Positions 9,574 through 17,826 of a stretch of 64,000 bases of DNA are shown here, one piece after another; the first letter of the stretch is position 1; each line of letters starts with the position of its first letter. The notes below the pieces were generated by a model, which was given only the letters and a program-made list of their open reading frames with translations, did no database searches and was not told where the DNA came from. Made by a program: the position numbers and the translations under genes. This DNA comes from JANNBN01 sp031430595 (GTDB taxonomy: Bacteria > Actinomycetota > Acidimicrobiia > Acidimicrobiales > JANYDT01), in the NCBI GenBank assembly GCA_031430595.1, contig JANPBU010000007.1:171573-235572 (forward strand), read 5' to 3'.

Positions 9574-10308
9574 CTATTCGACTCGACTCATCGAAAAGAG
9601 CTGGAAAGCTTTGCCCCGTGACCACCCCGGGATCGCCTCAAGCACTTCCTCTACCCGACGGCCGCTGTGTCGATTAACAACAAACGGCGGGAAGACCCCA
9701 AACGTATCGGAACGCACGGGACCAAACCCTGCAGCTCTGGCCGCACTCGTAATCACTTTTGGGCGGATATTGACTATCCCACGTTCATGGCGCCACGTCA
9801 TACCGGGCGTGCATGCTATTTGTACGTAGTAACCCGGAAACAGGGGGTTGGGTTCAAGAAAGGTTGCCCGCCCTCCGGGAACTAACAGTGCGTGGATTCC
9901 TCGAAACGCTGCTGAAAGATCATCAACGTGATGCAACATCATAAAACCTACTACTGCGCTAAATCGGCCATGAAGTTCCTGCGGTGGGTCGCAGAGATCG
10001 CCGAGATGCGCTGGGATGGAGCCGCCCCGCTCTGCTTGGAGTTCACCAACTAGCCGCGGCGTGAGGTCTAGCCCTTCAACGTTGAGGCCTCGGTCCGACA
10101 GTGCAACGGTGTATTTGCCAGGCCCGCATCCCACATCACAGATGAGATCGTTCGCACGCAAATTGATAGCTTTGACCACCATGTCGACGTGTCGTTGCGT
10201 GTAGGTGCTCGCTGCTCGCCGCCGTGGGTCCATCCGGGGTAGCGGGCGGGTTCCGTAGTACCGGCGTTGCTGTTCGTTGTGAATCTCGTGGGGCTGAACT
10301 GCACTCAT
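9574..10308 (-). CDS. Class I SAM-dependent methyltransferase
   Basis: A 244-residue methyltransferase. The SAM-binding motif I is ICDVGCGPGKYTVAL; an acidic residue after it (VEGLDLTP) binds the ribose, and VVGFMMLHHVDDLSAAFRG plus LLVPGGRATFLEPNP are motifs II-III as in Methyltransf_11/25 proteins. The start is placed at the ATG at 10308 because it overlaps the stop of the preceding GT2 gene as ATGA; a longer in-frame extension to 10557 would lie wholly inside that gene. Its place inside the glycosyltransferase operon suggests O- or N-methylation of a sugar, or of a lipid-linked intermediate. The substrate is not deducible. Confidence 0.87.
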   Translation of the reverse strand: MSAVQPHEIHNEQQRRYYGTRPLPRMDPRRRAASTYTQRHVDMVVKAINLRANDLICDVGCGPGKYTVALSDRGLNVEGLDLTPRLVGELQAERGGSIPAHLGDLCDPPQELHGRFSAVVGFMMLHHVDDLSAAFRGIHALLVPGGRATFLEPNPLFPGYYVQIACTPGMTWRHERGIVNIRPKVITSAARAAGFGPVRSDTFGVFPPFVVNRHSGRRVEEVLEAIPGWSRGKAFQLFSMSRVE

Positions 10309-11156
10309 TGGCGATTCGTCTCTCGTAAACAAGCAGTGGTGTCGGGAAAAAGCTGGTGTGGGGTCGGCAATGCGCTGGCGGTATCGAACTCGATGGCAGT
10401 TACTCGCCGGCGGTCTCGGTGCGCTGCGATGAGTGGGTAGATCGGAGTATTGACTGTGAGGATCCGAGCCGCTTGCATGCAACGAAGCCTTCCACTGTAA
10501 GCCGACTGGCCCTGCGTTCGCCGTACGCGTTGAATCGGTATTCCCCCCAAGTGACAACTTGTTCGGGCAAGGCCAGCTAACACGTGGACACCAGGGTCGT
10601 TCAGTTGGAGTAGCCGCTGTACAGCGATGGTGTTCATCACCAAAAACAGGCCGCCGTTTTTGGGAATTCGCCCTCTCGTTTGCAGGTGGATCAACCTTCG
10701 GAAAAGACGGCCAGATAACTGACGACCCGCTGACTCGTAGGCTCCAACGCGTTGTGCGACCAGCGCGTCCGTCGCAGGCGTGCCGCTGAAACGGAACGAC
10801 AGAAAGTGGTCGACGAGGAGCCGGAGATCTTCCGGACTATCTTGCAGGTCTCCATCCATAATCGCTACCAGCGAGCCGGTGGCGGCTGCCACGCCAACCA
10901 AGATTGCTGCATGTTGGCCACAATTTTTTGGGAGCAGCAATACCCTGACTCGGAAACGTGGCGACAGTCGGAAGGTTCTCAGCGATGCCAAAACTGCTTC
11001 GTGTGATCTATCGGGACACGAATCATCCACGAACAACACTTCGACTAAATAGGGAGCATCAGTTGCGGCATCAGCAAGCCGCTCCAACAACTCCGCGGCC
11101 GAGCCACCCGTTTTGTATTGCGGGATGACAACGGAGAGCGTTTCGACACTATCCAT
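10305..11156 (-). CDS. Glycosyltransferase family 2 (polyprenyl-phosphate sugar synthase-like)
   Basis: A 283-residue GT-A enzyme. ETLSVVIPQYKTGG opens the fold, VLFVDDSCPDRSHE is the nucleotide-binding acidic motif, and VAIMDGDLQDSPEDL is the DXD region in the form seen in ArnC and DPM1-like enzymes that load sugars onto polyprenyl phosphate. The usual C-terminal pair of membrane helices of ArnC/GtrB is not obvious, so it may be a soluble variant. The start is the ATG at 11156, 8 bp inside the upstream stop; a longer in-frame extension is antisense to nothing and has no support. Within the operon it could supply polyprenyl-phosphate sugar to the GT-C protein encoded at 8017-9570. Confidence 0.85.
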   Translation of the reverse strand: MDSVETLSVVIPQYKTGGSAAELLERLADAATDAPYLVEVLFVDDSCPDRSHEAVLASLRTFRLSPRFRVRVLLLPKNCGQHAAILVGVAAATGSLVAIMDGDLQDSPEDLRLLVDHFLSFRFSGTPATDALVAQRVGAYESAGRQLSGRLFRRLIHLQTRGRIPKNGGLFLVMNTIAVQRLLQLNDPGVHVLAGLARTSCHLGGIPIQRVRRTQGQSAYSGRLRCMQAARILTVNTPIYPLIAAHRDRRRVTAIEFDTASALPTPHQLFPDTTACLRETNRQ

Positions 11157-12000
11157 GTACAGCGATTGCTCTCGTTGCGACGGAATCCGAGACCAGGCGA
11201 ACAAAGTCACTGTGTACACGACATCGTTCAGCATCAGTGGATGCGAAATGTTGTCCAAGCGCCACATAGATCGACTCGATTGCGTCGACTTTGCCACACT
11301 CTGGAAGGTGCTGGGTATCAGAGATAAACGATCGTCGAAGAACAGTGAAGTCGCAGCCAATTCGGACCAGTTCAGCCATCAGCACATGGCTGGGAATCGG
11401 GAACCCATGGGATGGGATCGTCAGGCCAGCAAGGCCAAACGGTGCGTTGATATGCTCGCGTAGCTTCTCTACGGTGCCGTCCACCATCGCCTCAAACGGT
11501 GAAGAGGACTTGCGTTCAATCGCAAGGTCCATAAGCCCCACGTAAACACGACTCAACGGCAGCGTCGACAAATCCGATATGCAGTTCACAGCATCGACGG
11601 TTTCCACCATTATCCCGACCCGGGCTCGACCGTTTACCATCTCAAAGACCTGCTCCAGTTCACAAGCGGTGCGCACCATTGGGATCAAAAGCTCGTCAAC
11701 TCCGGCTTCCAACGCCATTTCGATGTCGTATTTGAGTGCAATGGGTGTTGTGTTAGTTCGACAGATGAGCTTCGCTGAATTGGGAACGCGATCCCGCGCG
11801 TTGGCAAGATCTTCGAAGGTGTCAGCGCTGATGGAGGTGTCAGTCCCAAGCAAATACGGAGCTAACTGTTGACGGTCAGCCTTGCCGTCTGATTCAAGGT
11901 CAACCACGATCGCCGATACCCGGCGGTTCGGTTGTTCGTCCGGCTTGCACAGAGCGTCGATGAGTGTGGGGTTCGCTGACATCAGCAATAGGTCGATCAC
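11149..12000 (-). CDS. HpcH/HpaI aldolase/citrate lyase-like protein
   Basis: A 283-residue TIM-barrel-type protein. Visible family features are VSAIVVDLESDGKADRQ at the first strand, the basic stretch LICRTNT near residue 80, EAGVDELLIPMVRTACELEQV near 95-115, a GIMVETVDAV block containing the metal-binding glutamate, and VYVGLMDLAIE near 165. These match the HpcH/HpaI phosphoenolpyruvate/pyruvate-binding superfamily (2-keto-acid aldolases, citryl-CoA lyase beta). Such enzymes make or split 2-oxo acids. Overlaps with both neighbours (ATGA with the upstream methyltransferase, 8 bp with the downstream GT2) place it firmly in the glycan operon, which is unusual. It may build an unusual acidic or branched sugar precursor. 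This role is inference. Confidence 0.82.
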   Translation of the reverse strand: MIDLLLMSANPTLIDALCKPDEQPNRRVSAIVVDLESDGKADRQQLAPYLLGTDTSISADTFEDLANARDRVPNSAKLICRTNTTPIALKYDIEMALEAGVDELLIPMVRTACELEQVFEMVNGRARVGIMVETVDAVNCISDLSTLPLSRVYVGLMDLAIERKSSSPFEAMVDGTVEKLREHINAPFGLAGLTIPSHGFPIPSHVLMAELVRIGCDFTVLRRSFISDTQHLPECGKVDAIESIYVALGQHFASTDAERCRVHSDFVRLVSDSVATRAIAVHG

Positions 12001-12740
12001 GATCGCCTCGCTACGGCCACCAGCGTTGAACCAATCGGTGGCAGGGGAATCGCAAACCGGGCAAGGCGAGCTTCGCCAGTGTTAACAGTGACGAACAGCC
12101 TGTTCGTCAAGCGCCCAGGTTGCTCCTCGGTAGCTAGCTCGCCATGCCCGAGTCGCCGGGCACGGCGTCTGCTGAGGAACATCAGCGGGAGCAAAGTCAT
12201 TTGATAGCCACGAAGCTCAAGCAGCGTGAATCCATTCGCACGAATCACCTTCGCCAAGTCCGCGCGGCGGTATCGCCGAAGATGACCTGCCTGCACATCT
12301 CGCGGACCCCAGAGTGACGGAAACGCCGGAACAAGGACAATCAAAAGTCCATCGGGTTGCAGCACACGCTGCCATTCTTGAAGTGCTTCGTTTTCATCGA
12401 CATGTTCAAGAACGTCACGGGCCAGAACTGCTTCGACTCTGTGGTCCTCAAGGGGTAACTGCACAACCGAACCCTGCACAAAGGGCAGCTCACGTTCACG
12501 GGCCAAGGGAGAAATCTCGTTGTCAGCCGCCATGACCCGAGCGCCTTGAAGTTGTAAGCGCGCTGCATAATGGCCAGTTCCAGCACCGACATCCAGAATG
12601 AACCGGCCCGACAGATTATGCAAATGTCGGGTAAGGAGACGATCTATAAGCACGTCACGTCCGGCACACCAAAAGTGCCAGTCTTCGAGCGACGCAATAA
12701 GTGGTTGGCCGCGCAGCTGTTGTTCAGACGGCTTGTTCAC
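11997..12740 (-). CDS. Class I SAM-dependent methyltransferase
   Basis: A 247-residue methyltransferase. FILDVGAGTGHYAARL is motif I, VMAADNEIS the acidic loop, and VLARDVLEHVDENEALQEW plus VLQPDGLLIVLVPAFPSLWGPRD the motif II-III region. The GPRD..GHLRRYRRADL stretch is shared with other methyltransferases in this window (21018, 27019), so these are paralogues. The start is the GTG at 12740, which overlaps the upstream stop as GTGA; a TTG at 12752 would add four residues. The C-terminal portion is basic and rich in short hydrophobic stretches. It is a middle gene of the seven-gene glycan operon. A sugar or lipid-linked glycan substrate is probable but unproven. Confidence 0.86.
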   Translation of the reverse strand: MNKPSEQQLRGQPLIASLEDWHFWCAGRDVLIDRLLTRHLHNLSGRFILDVGAGTGHYAARLQLQGARVMAADNEISPLARERELPFVQGSVVQLPLEDHRVEAVLARDVLEHVDENEALQEWQRVLQPDGLLIVLVPAFPSLWGPRDVQAGHLRRYRRADLAKVIRANGFTLLELRGYQMTLLPLMFLSRRRARRLGHGELATEEQPGRLTNRLFVTVNTGEARLARFAIPLPPIGSTLVAVARRS

Positions 12741-13684
12741 GACCGAAACCAATCCCAGGTTGTCGCCAGACCTCGTTCTAGGGAAACCGGATTCCAGCAG
12801 ATCGCCGAACGAGCGGCGGCGGTGTCAGCCACCCAGTGTTCCGTGTCGGACGGTCGCGCCGGAAATAATGTGGTTGACAGCGTGATGGATCGGCCAGAAA
12901 CTCGTTCCAATACAGCCACAAGTTCGCGATTGGTGGTCTCCACCCCCGAACCTAAATTGAGCAGCACGGGCGGCTTCGCAGACTGTGTCACGGCAACACA
13001 CGCTTGGGCAACATCTTCAACGAAGACGAAGTCATGCCGGGGGGATTCTGCTGTCAACGAAAAGGGAGTTCCGTCCCGAAGTGAGCGCATCACCGAAGGA
13101 ATGAGACGTTCGGGCTGTTGACGTGAACCGTAGACCGAGAAAGGGCGCAGCTCAGTCAGTACCCGAGCGTGCTCAGCAGCCCATTGCCTAGAAGCAATGC
13201 TTGCTGCCAATTTGTATGAGCCACGGAACGAAGTTGGACGTTCCGGACTGCATTCGGTGAGCGGCTCGTTTGATGATTCATAGGCGAGCGAGCTTCCGAA
13301 GTTGATCAGGTGGTGAACGTCGGACTCAGCCAGAGCTTGGAGCAACGTCACGATCCCCATGGTGGAGTCTCTCCATGCAGCTATCCGTTGTTGGGGGGTC
13401 ACAGCCGGGTGAATAGGTGTTTCGGCACAATTGACAACGACTTGAGGACGGACAGACGACAGCACCTTTCGAAGCGAGTCCAGGTCAGTGAGGTCGGCGT
13501 TGAACACTCTCTGTTCGTAGCCCTTACGTTCGCCATCTGCAGCCAGTCGCCATGGTGATGTGTCCTTGCGAAGCAATAAGGCGGCGGGGATCCCAGATTT
13601 TCGAAATGCATCCGCCACAGCGGCGCCGATGAAACCGCCGGCACCGACAACCAAAATCGGTCGACCTGGGCCTAATTGCGGCAT
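12737..13684 (-). CDS. NAD-dependent sugar epimerase/dehydratase (extended SDR)
   Basis: A 315-residue extended short-chain dehydrogenase acting on nucleotide sugars. The Rossmann glycine motif is ILVVGAGGFIGAAVADAF at the N-terminus; NADLTDLDSLRKVL marks the cofactor-binding acidic region; FGSSLAYESS contains the catalytic Ser, and YKLAAS near residue 156 is the YxxxK catalytic pair. LRPFSVYGSRQQPERLIPSV and DFVFVEDVAQA are further family blocks. The start is placed at ATG 13684 directly before the Rossmann motif; an in-frame extension to 13771 adds a Cys-rich stretch without homology. The stop overlaps the next gene (GTGA). It probably makes a dedicated NDP-sugar (epimerised or deoxygenated) for the transferases around it. 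Confidence 0.9.
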   Translation of the reverse strand: MPQLGPGRPILVVGAGGFIGAAVADAFRKSGIPAALLLRKDTSPWRLAADGERKGYEQRVFNADLTDLDSLRKVLSSVRPQVVVNCAETPIHPAVTPQQRIAAWRDSTMGIVTLLQALAESDVHHLINFGSSLAYESSNEPLTECSPERPTSFRGSYKLAASIASRQWAAEHARVLTELRPFSVYGSRQQPERLIPSVMRSLRDGTPFSLTAESPRHDFVFVEDVAQACVAVTQSAKPPVLLNLGSGVETTNRELVAVLERVSGRSITLSTTLFPARPSDTEHWVADTAAARSAICWNPVSLERGLATTWDWFRS

Positions 13685-13797
13685 TTTTGAGAACAAATAA
13701 GTTCGCTTACAATTTCGAAGCAGTAGCCCCTCACCGTTCTGGACTGTACAGGTGGGGCCACACTCAGTCAAGTTACTACGGCGTCTGATGCGCTAGA

Positions 13798-14853
13798 TCA
13801 GCCACGGTGCCGTCGATGGAGCCTCCGGAGCACATCGACGAACTGATCAGCGATCTGCCGTTTGAAGTGCGCTGACTGCCCCCGGGTCTCGATTGCATTG
13901 GCCCTAAGTCGGCTCAGTTCGTGTGGATCGACCAACAACGATCGAAGGCCCTTGGCGAAGCTGCTGGGGTCCGGCGAGGTCACTTTTGCGCTGACCCCGG
14001 CCTGCCTTGGAAGCCCACCAACGTCAGTAACCAACAGCGGAATACCCGCCGCATGAGCAAGCGTAATGACACCCGATTGGCTGGCTTCGAGGTAAGGCAA
14101 GACGAGAAGCTTCACTCCCCTCAAGACATCGATTAACTGGTCATCTGGCACCCACTGCGTTTCTACCTTTGCGCCCAGATTACGCAATCGTGTGACCGCG
14201 GTTTCTTCTCCAACCGGCTCACCCACAACTCTCAGCCTGACGTTCGGAACGTCTAGTTCAGACCAGGCATCGCAAAGCAGGTCGAGCCCTTTGTATCGAG
14301 CGATTCTTCCTAGAAATAGAACGTCACCGTTTAGGTCCCACAAGTCAGGCAGAGAGACGTGTGGCGGTAAGGCGATCGTTTCGATCCAAGACGTCTTGTG
14401 TCGGAACTTGAGAATCTCGGCGACGGTTTCTGACGGAGCAATCATCAAGTCGGAATGCTTTTGGGCGAATCGGCTGGCCCGTGCAATCGTGCCCGCCGTG
14501 TCTCCAAGGTGCGGCACAGCATCATGAATCACTGTGGCAATCGGAATGCCAGACCATCGAGGCCAAGCCACCGGTGTTAACGGGTTGACCATTGTGTGGA
14601 GCACCACATCGACTTTCGCTCGCCGCAGTGTTGCGCCAAAGGATGTGGGGCCAGGAAGTAGTAGCGGAAACGACTTGAACGATCCATCAAGCGCTACTAT
14701 CTGAGGGTCTGGCACTGACTCCCGCAGTCGATCAAGCGATTCCAAACGATGCGAAACCGATGCGCTTAGGTGTATGGAGTCACGACCCCTGAGGCCCTCG
14801 GCCAACGCGCATGTGTACTGAGCACCGCCGCCTCGACGTCCCCAGAACCACAT
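13798..14853 (-). CDS. Glycosyltransferase family 4
   Basis: A 351-residue GT-B glycosyltransferase. It opens with MWFWGRRGGGAQYTCALAEGL, the glycine-rich acceptor-domain loop. The donor domain shows VLFLGRIARYKGLDLLCDAW, LRVVGEPVG, WVPDDQLIDVL, LLVLPYLEASQSGVITLAHAAGIPLLVTDVGG, that is, the E(S)QSG variant of the EX7E region found in many GT4 enzymes. The ATG at 14853 fits the family N-terminus; an alternative start at 14886 adds 11 residues. It is the promoter-proximal gene of the minus-strand operon that runs to 8017; 113 bp separate it from the epimerase gene. The divergent methyltransferase gene at 14998 shares its upstream region. Confidence 0.9.
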   Translation of the reverse strand: MWFWGRRGGGAQYTCALAEGLRGRDSIHLSASVSHRLESLDRLRESVPDPQIVALDGSFKSFPLLLPGPTSFGATLRRAKVDVVLHTMVNPLTPVAWPRWSGIPIATVIHDAVPHLGDTAGTIARASRFAQKHSDLMIAPSETVAEILKFRHKTSWIETIALPPHVSLPDLWDLNGDVLFLGRIARYKGLDLLCDAWSELDVPNVRLRVVGEPVGEETAVTRLRNLGAKVETQWVPDDQLIDVLRGVKLLVLPYLEASQSGVITLAHAAGIPLLVTDVGGLPRQAGVSAKVTSPDPSSFAKGLRSLLVDPHELSRLRANAIETRGQSAHFKRQIADQFVDVLRRLHRRHRG

Positions 14854-14997
14854 TCGCAGTCTAAACTCAGGATTATGCACCACCACAGCGTGCCACGCAC
14901 AGAGATGACTGCATATGTTTCTTTGGTACTTGGATAGTGAAGAAATTCCGACCGTACAACCAACGGCCGGGTCTGACGATGTTTACGATGTTTGTCG

Positions 14998-15843
14998 ATG
15001 AATGTTCCGCAGTTGTTTCCGGCAGGTCACTTTTACTCTCCCCTTGTTGACCCGTCGAAGATCGGGCCATACCTAGCGAGTCTTCAATCGGCGGTTTTAA
15101 ACGATGTTGAAGATGTCGATCTCCAAACAAGTCTGCAATTGAATATGATTCAGCAGTTGAAGCCACCCATCGACCTCTGGCGATCAAAGGTCGCGCAACT
15201 ACCTGGTGGGCCTCGTTACCAACCCGGTAATGATCAATACGGCCCTGGTGATGCAGCGTGTTTTGCGGGCATCATTGGGTTCGCTCAGCCAAAGCAAATC
15301 ATCGAGATAGGTTCAGGATGGTCATCTGCACTTGCTTTAGATGCCTCCGAGTCATTCGGTTTTGCCGTAAACCACACTTTCGTCGAGCCATTTCCCGAGA
15401 GATTGAACCTTGCGCTGCGCCCCTCTGACCGACAGCGCGTTGTGATCCATGAGCAACCGGTTCAGGCCATATCTCTCCAGGTGTTCAAGACGCTTGAGGC
15501 TAATGACATTCTTTTCATCGACTCGACTCACGTGTACAAGCCCGGAAGCGATGTTCAGTACCTTTTAAACCACGTGCTCCCAGTCTTGGCTGCTGGGGTA
15601 CTGATCCACATCCACGATATGTTCTTTCCGTTCGAGTATCCCACCTCATGGATTCAGGAGGGTCGCAACTGGAACGAGTTGTACATGGTGCGTATGCTCT
15701 TGCAAAACTCGAATCGCTATCAAGTGCGCTTCTGGAATCACTACCTCGTCGCTACTCACCATGCGATTGCTTCAGCTGCCATTCCAGAATTAGCGATCAA
15801 CGCTGGTGGTGGATTGTGGTTATCTGTGTCCCCCCGCGTTTAG
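14998..15843 (+). CDS. Class I SAM-dependent methyltransferase-like protein
   Basis: A 281-residue protein with a methyltransferase core in the middle: IIEIGSGWSSALALD (motif I), HTFVEPFPERLNL, NDILFIDSTHVYKPGSD and a LPVLAAGVLIHIHDMFFP strand. This resembles Methyltransf_24-type enzymes, including sugar O-methyltransferases in which Asp and His residues of the FIDSTH and HIHD motifs bind a divalent metal. The 90-residue N-terminus is unique. ATG 14998 was chosen; a TTG at 14992 is possible. It is the first gene of a plus-strand operon with the Wzm/Wzt exporter (4 bp to the next start), which fits methylation of the exported glycan. Confidence 0.82.
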   Translation: MNVPQLFPAGHFYSPLVDPSKIGPYLASLQSAVLNDVEDVDLQTSLQLNMIQQLKPPIDLWRSKVAQLPGGPRYQPGNDQYGPGDAACFAGIIGFAQPKQIIEIGSGWSSALALDASESFGFAVNHTFVEPFPERLNLALRPSDRQRVVIHEQPVQAISLQVFKTLEANDILFIDSTHVYKPGSDVQYLLNHVLPVLAAGVLIHIHDMFFPFEYPTSWIQEGRNWNELYMVRMLLQNSNRYQVRFWNHYLVATHHAIASAAIPELAINAGGGLWLSVSPRV

Positions 15844-15847
15844 CCCA

Positions 15848-16669
15848 ATGACGACGAAGTCCTTCCGCCATGATTTTTCAGTTTTTCGGTTGCTTGTTCA
15901 ACGCGAACTTCGGGCTCGCTATCGACGCACCGTCTTCGGCTGGGCTTGGTCGACCCTGAACCCGTTGGCGCTGGCAGTGGTTTACACGATCGTGTTCAAC
16001 GGTTTCTTAAAACTTCAAGCACCGGTGGGGTCGCCTTCAGGCGTAAAAAACTTCACGTTTCATTTATTGGCTGGCTTGTTACCGTGGAACTTCATGGTGA
16101 ACTCGGTCATGAATAGCCTCGCGGCTGTTCTTGGTAGTGGTCCGCTGGTGAAACGAGTTCGGTTCAACCGTGCGAATATTTCGATTTCGGTTGTCGCTGC
16201 CTGGCTTTTCTCTTTCGTCATCGAACTAATGCTGTTGCTCGTCGCTGCTATCGCTTTGCAACGTTCGTTTCGGCTGGCATTTTTCGTAGTCATTCCGGTA
16301 TTGATCCTTCAGACCATCTTCGTGTGTGGACTGTCTTTACTTTTCTCAGCGTTGAACGTCTTCCTCAGAGATCTCAGCTACATTCTTCCGGTGTTTTTTT
16401 TGCTATGGCTTTACACGACCCCAATTTTGTATCCCGCCGATCTCATTCCTGTCAAGACGACGATTGGCCCCTTCACCCTCCCCACCCTTAAATTGCTGTC
16501 GTACAACCCAATGCTCTATTTCGTAAACGCTTATCGTGACGCCTTATACAACGGTCGGTATCCTTCACCCAACGGGTGGTTTGCCATGGTCGTTTCTGCA
16601 ATTGGGGCTTTTGCTATCGGATGGGCCGTTTACGGTCGGCTTCAACGTCGCTTTGCTGAGGAGCTGTAA
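15848..16669 (+). CDS. ABC-2 type polysaccharide export permease (Wzm-like)
   Basis: Membrane subunit of an ABC exporter that flips a finished lipid-linked polysaccharide across the cytoplasmic membrane. The 273-residue protein starts with the soluble amphipathic stretch FRLLVQRELRARYRRTVFGWAW, the conserved N-terminal motif of Wzm/TagG permeases, followed by six hydrophobic segments. LFSALNVFLRDLSYILPVFFLLW followed by TPILYP and a terminal RDALYNGRYPS are also typical. The ATG at 15848 lies just before the homologous start. The stop overlaps the ATG of the ATPase gene (TAATG), giving the usual Wzm-Wzt pair. Confidence 0.93.
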   Translation: MTTKSFRHDFSVFRLLVQRELRARYRRTVFGWAWSTLNPLALAVVYTIVFNGFLKLQAPVGSPSGVKNFTFHLLAGLLPWNFMVNSVMNSLAAVLGSGPLVKRVRFNRANISISVVAAWLFSFVIELMLLLVAAIALQRSFRLAFFVVIPVLILQTIFVCGLSLLFSALNVFLRDLSYILPVFFLLWLYTTPILYPADLIPVKTTIGPFTLPTLKLLSYNPMLYFVNAYRDALYNGRYPSPNGWFAMVVSAIGAFAIGWAVYGRLQRRFAEEL

Positions 16670-17799
16670 TGTCAGCAGTCGTAGTAGAGCACGTCACTAA
16701 GACGTTTCGCTCACCGAGCGCTAGCTCAAACACCCTCAAAGACCGAGTGGTTCGCAAGTCCGGGGCTCGAGAACGCTTCACAGCGCTCGAAGACGTGAGC
16801 CTTACGGTTAATGAAGGCGAGTCGATTGCGCTCATCGGTTCGAACGGATCGGGCAAATCGACCTTGCTGAAGCTCATTGCAGGAATCTTGTATCCCGATA
16901 CTGGAACCATTGCGTGCCCTCAACGCCTCTCAGCCCTCCTCGAGTTAGGTGCAGGATTTCACCCGGACCTCACAGGCCGGGAGAATGTATTTTTGAATGC
17001 TGCCTTGCTCGGGCTTACTTCAAAGGAAACGCGTGACCGATTTGACGACATAGTTGGGTTTGCCGACTTAGGCAAGTTCATTGATGCGCCAGTTCGAAAC
17101 TACTCATCAGGCATGTATGCGCGCTTAGGGTTTGCTGTAGCGGTCAACACTCGCCCAGAGGTACTGCTGGTCGATGAAGTTCTTGCCGTTGGTGATGAGG
17201 TGTTTCAGCGTCGTTGTATCCAGCGGATGAACGATCTACGTGCGTCAGGTGTAACAATCATCACCGTATCGCATGGCGTTCAGGGTCTTCGAGAGTTTTG
17301 CGACCGAGTGATATGGCTAGACCACGGCCGGGTAAAGCAAGATGGCAATTCTTCGGATGTTATCGATGAGTATCTGGGCAAAGCCATTGGCCTGGTTCAT
17401 GCGACCACGGAATCTAACAACCGAATACTTGAGGTCGCCGTCACATCTTCGCAAGACTTTCCGTGGACTGGCACCATTCGGGTGCGAGTGTCCGACGGAG
17501 GTGGCGTCGAACGAGTCATCGTTGGTCTTCTCACACATAGCGGGACTGTGCTCGGCACATGGAATGCGCTGACCCCCTTTTCGAATAAACAATCCGGCCG
17601 TCAGGAACTGCAACTTCAGTTAGATGGACTTCCCCTTGCTTCTGGCCACTATGGAGTATCGGTAACGCTTGCGGGACCTAACGAGTCAACCCTTGATTGG
17701 TGGCCCGCTGCTTCAACTGGTTTTGAAGTCGCTCACGGTACAGGTGTCGGGGAGGCTGGTTTTCTTACCGCAAACCCGATTTGGTCGGTGAGGGAATAG
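16669..17799 (+). CDS. ABC transporter ATP-binding protein with C-terminal extension (Wzt-like)
   Basis: ATPase of the polysaccharide exporter. Walker A is GSNGSGKST (about residues 57-65), the Q-loop region and the glycan-exporter-specific LLELGAGFHPDLTGREN follow, the signature is NYSSGMYARLGFAVA (about 143-157), Walker B is LLVDEVLAVGDEVF, and the switch His is in VSHG. An extra C-terminal domain of about 130 residues (from 245) is beta-rich, as in Wzt proteins of O9a/O12 type, where this domain recognises the terminal modification of the finished chain. A chain-capping methyl group would be a natural ligand, since methyltransferase genes flank the exporter on both sides. That link is inference. 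Confidence 0.93.
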   Translation: MSAVVVEHVTKTFRSPSASSNTLKDRVVRKSGARERFTALEDVSLTVNEGESIALIGSNGSGKSTLLKLIAGILYPDTGTIACPQRLSALLELGAGFHPDLTGRENVFLNAALLGLTSKETRDRFDDIVGFADLGKFIDAPVRNYSSGMYARLGFAVAVNTRPEVLLVDEVLAVGDEVFQRRCIQRMNDLRASGVTIITVSHGVQGLREFCDRVIWLDHGRVKQDGNSSDVIDEYLGKAIGLVHATTESNNRILEVAVTSSQDFPWTGTIRVRVSDGGGVERVIVGLLTHSGTVLGTWNALTPFSNKQSGRQELQLQLDGLPLASGHYGVSVTLAGPNESTLDWWPAASTGFEVAHGTGVGEAGFLTANPIWSVRE

Positions 17800-17826
17800 G
17801 AAATCACCGGGGGCATGGTCAACTGC

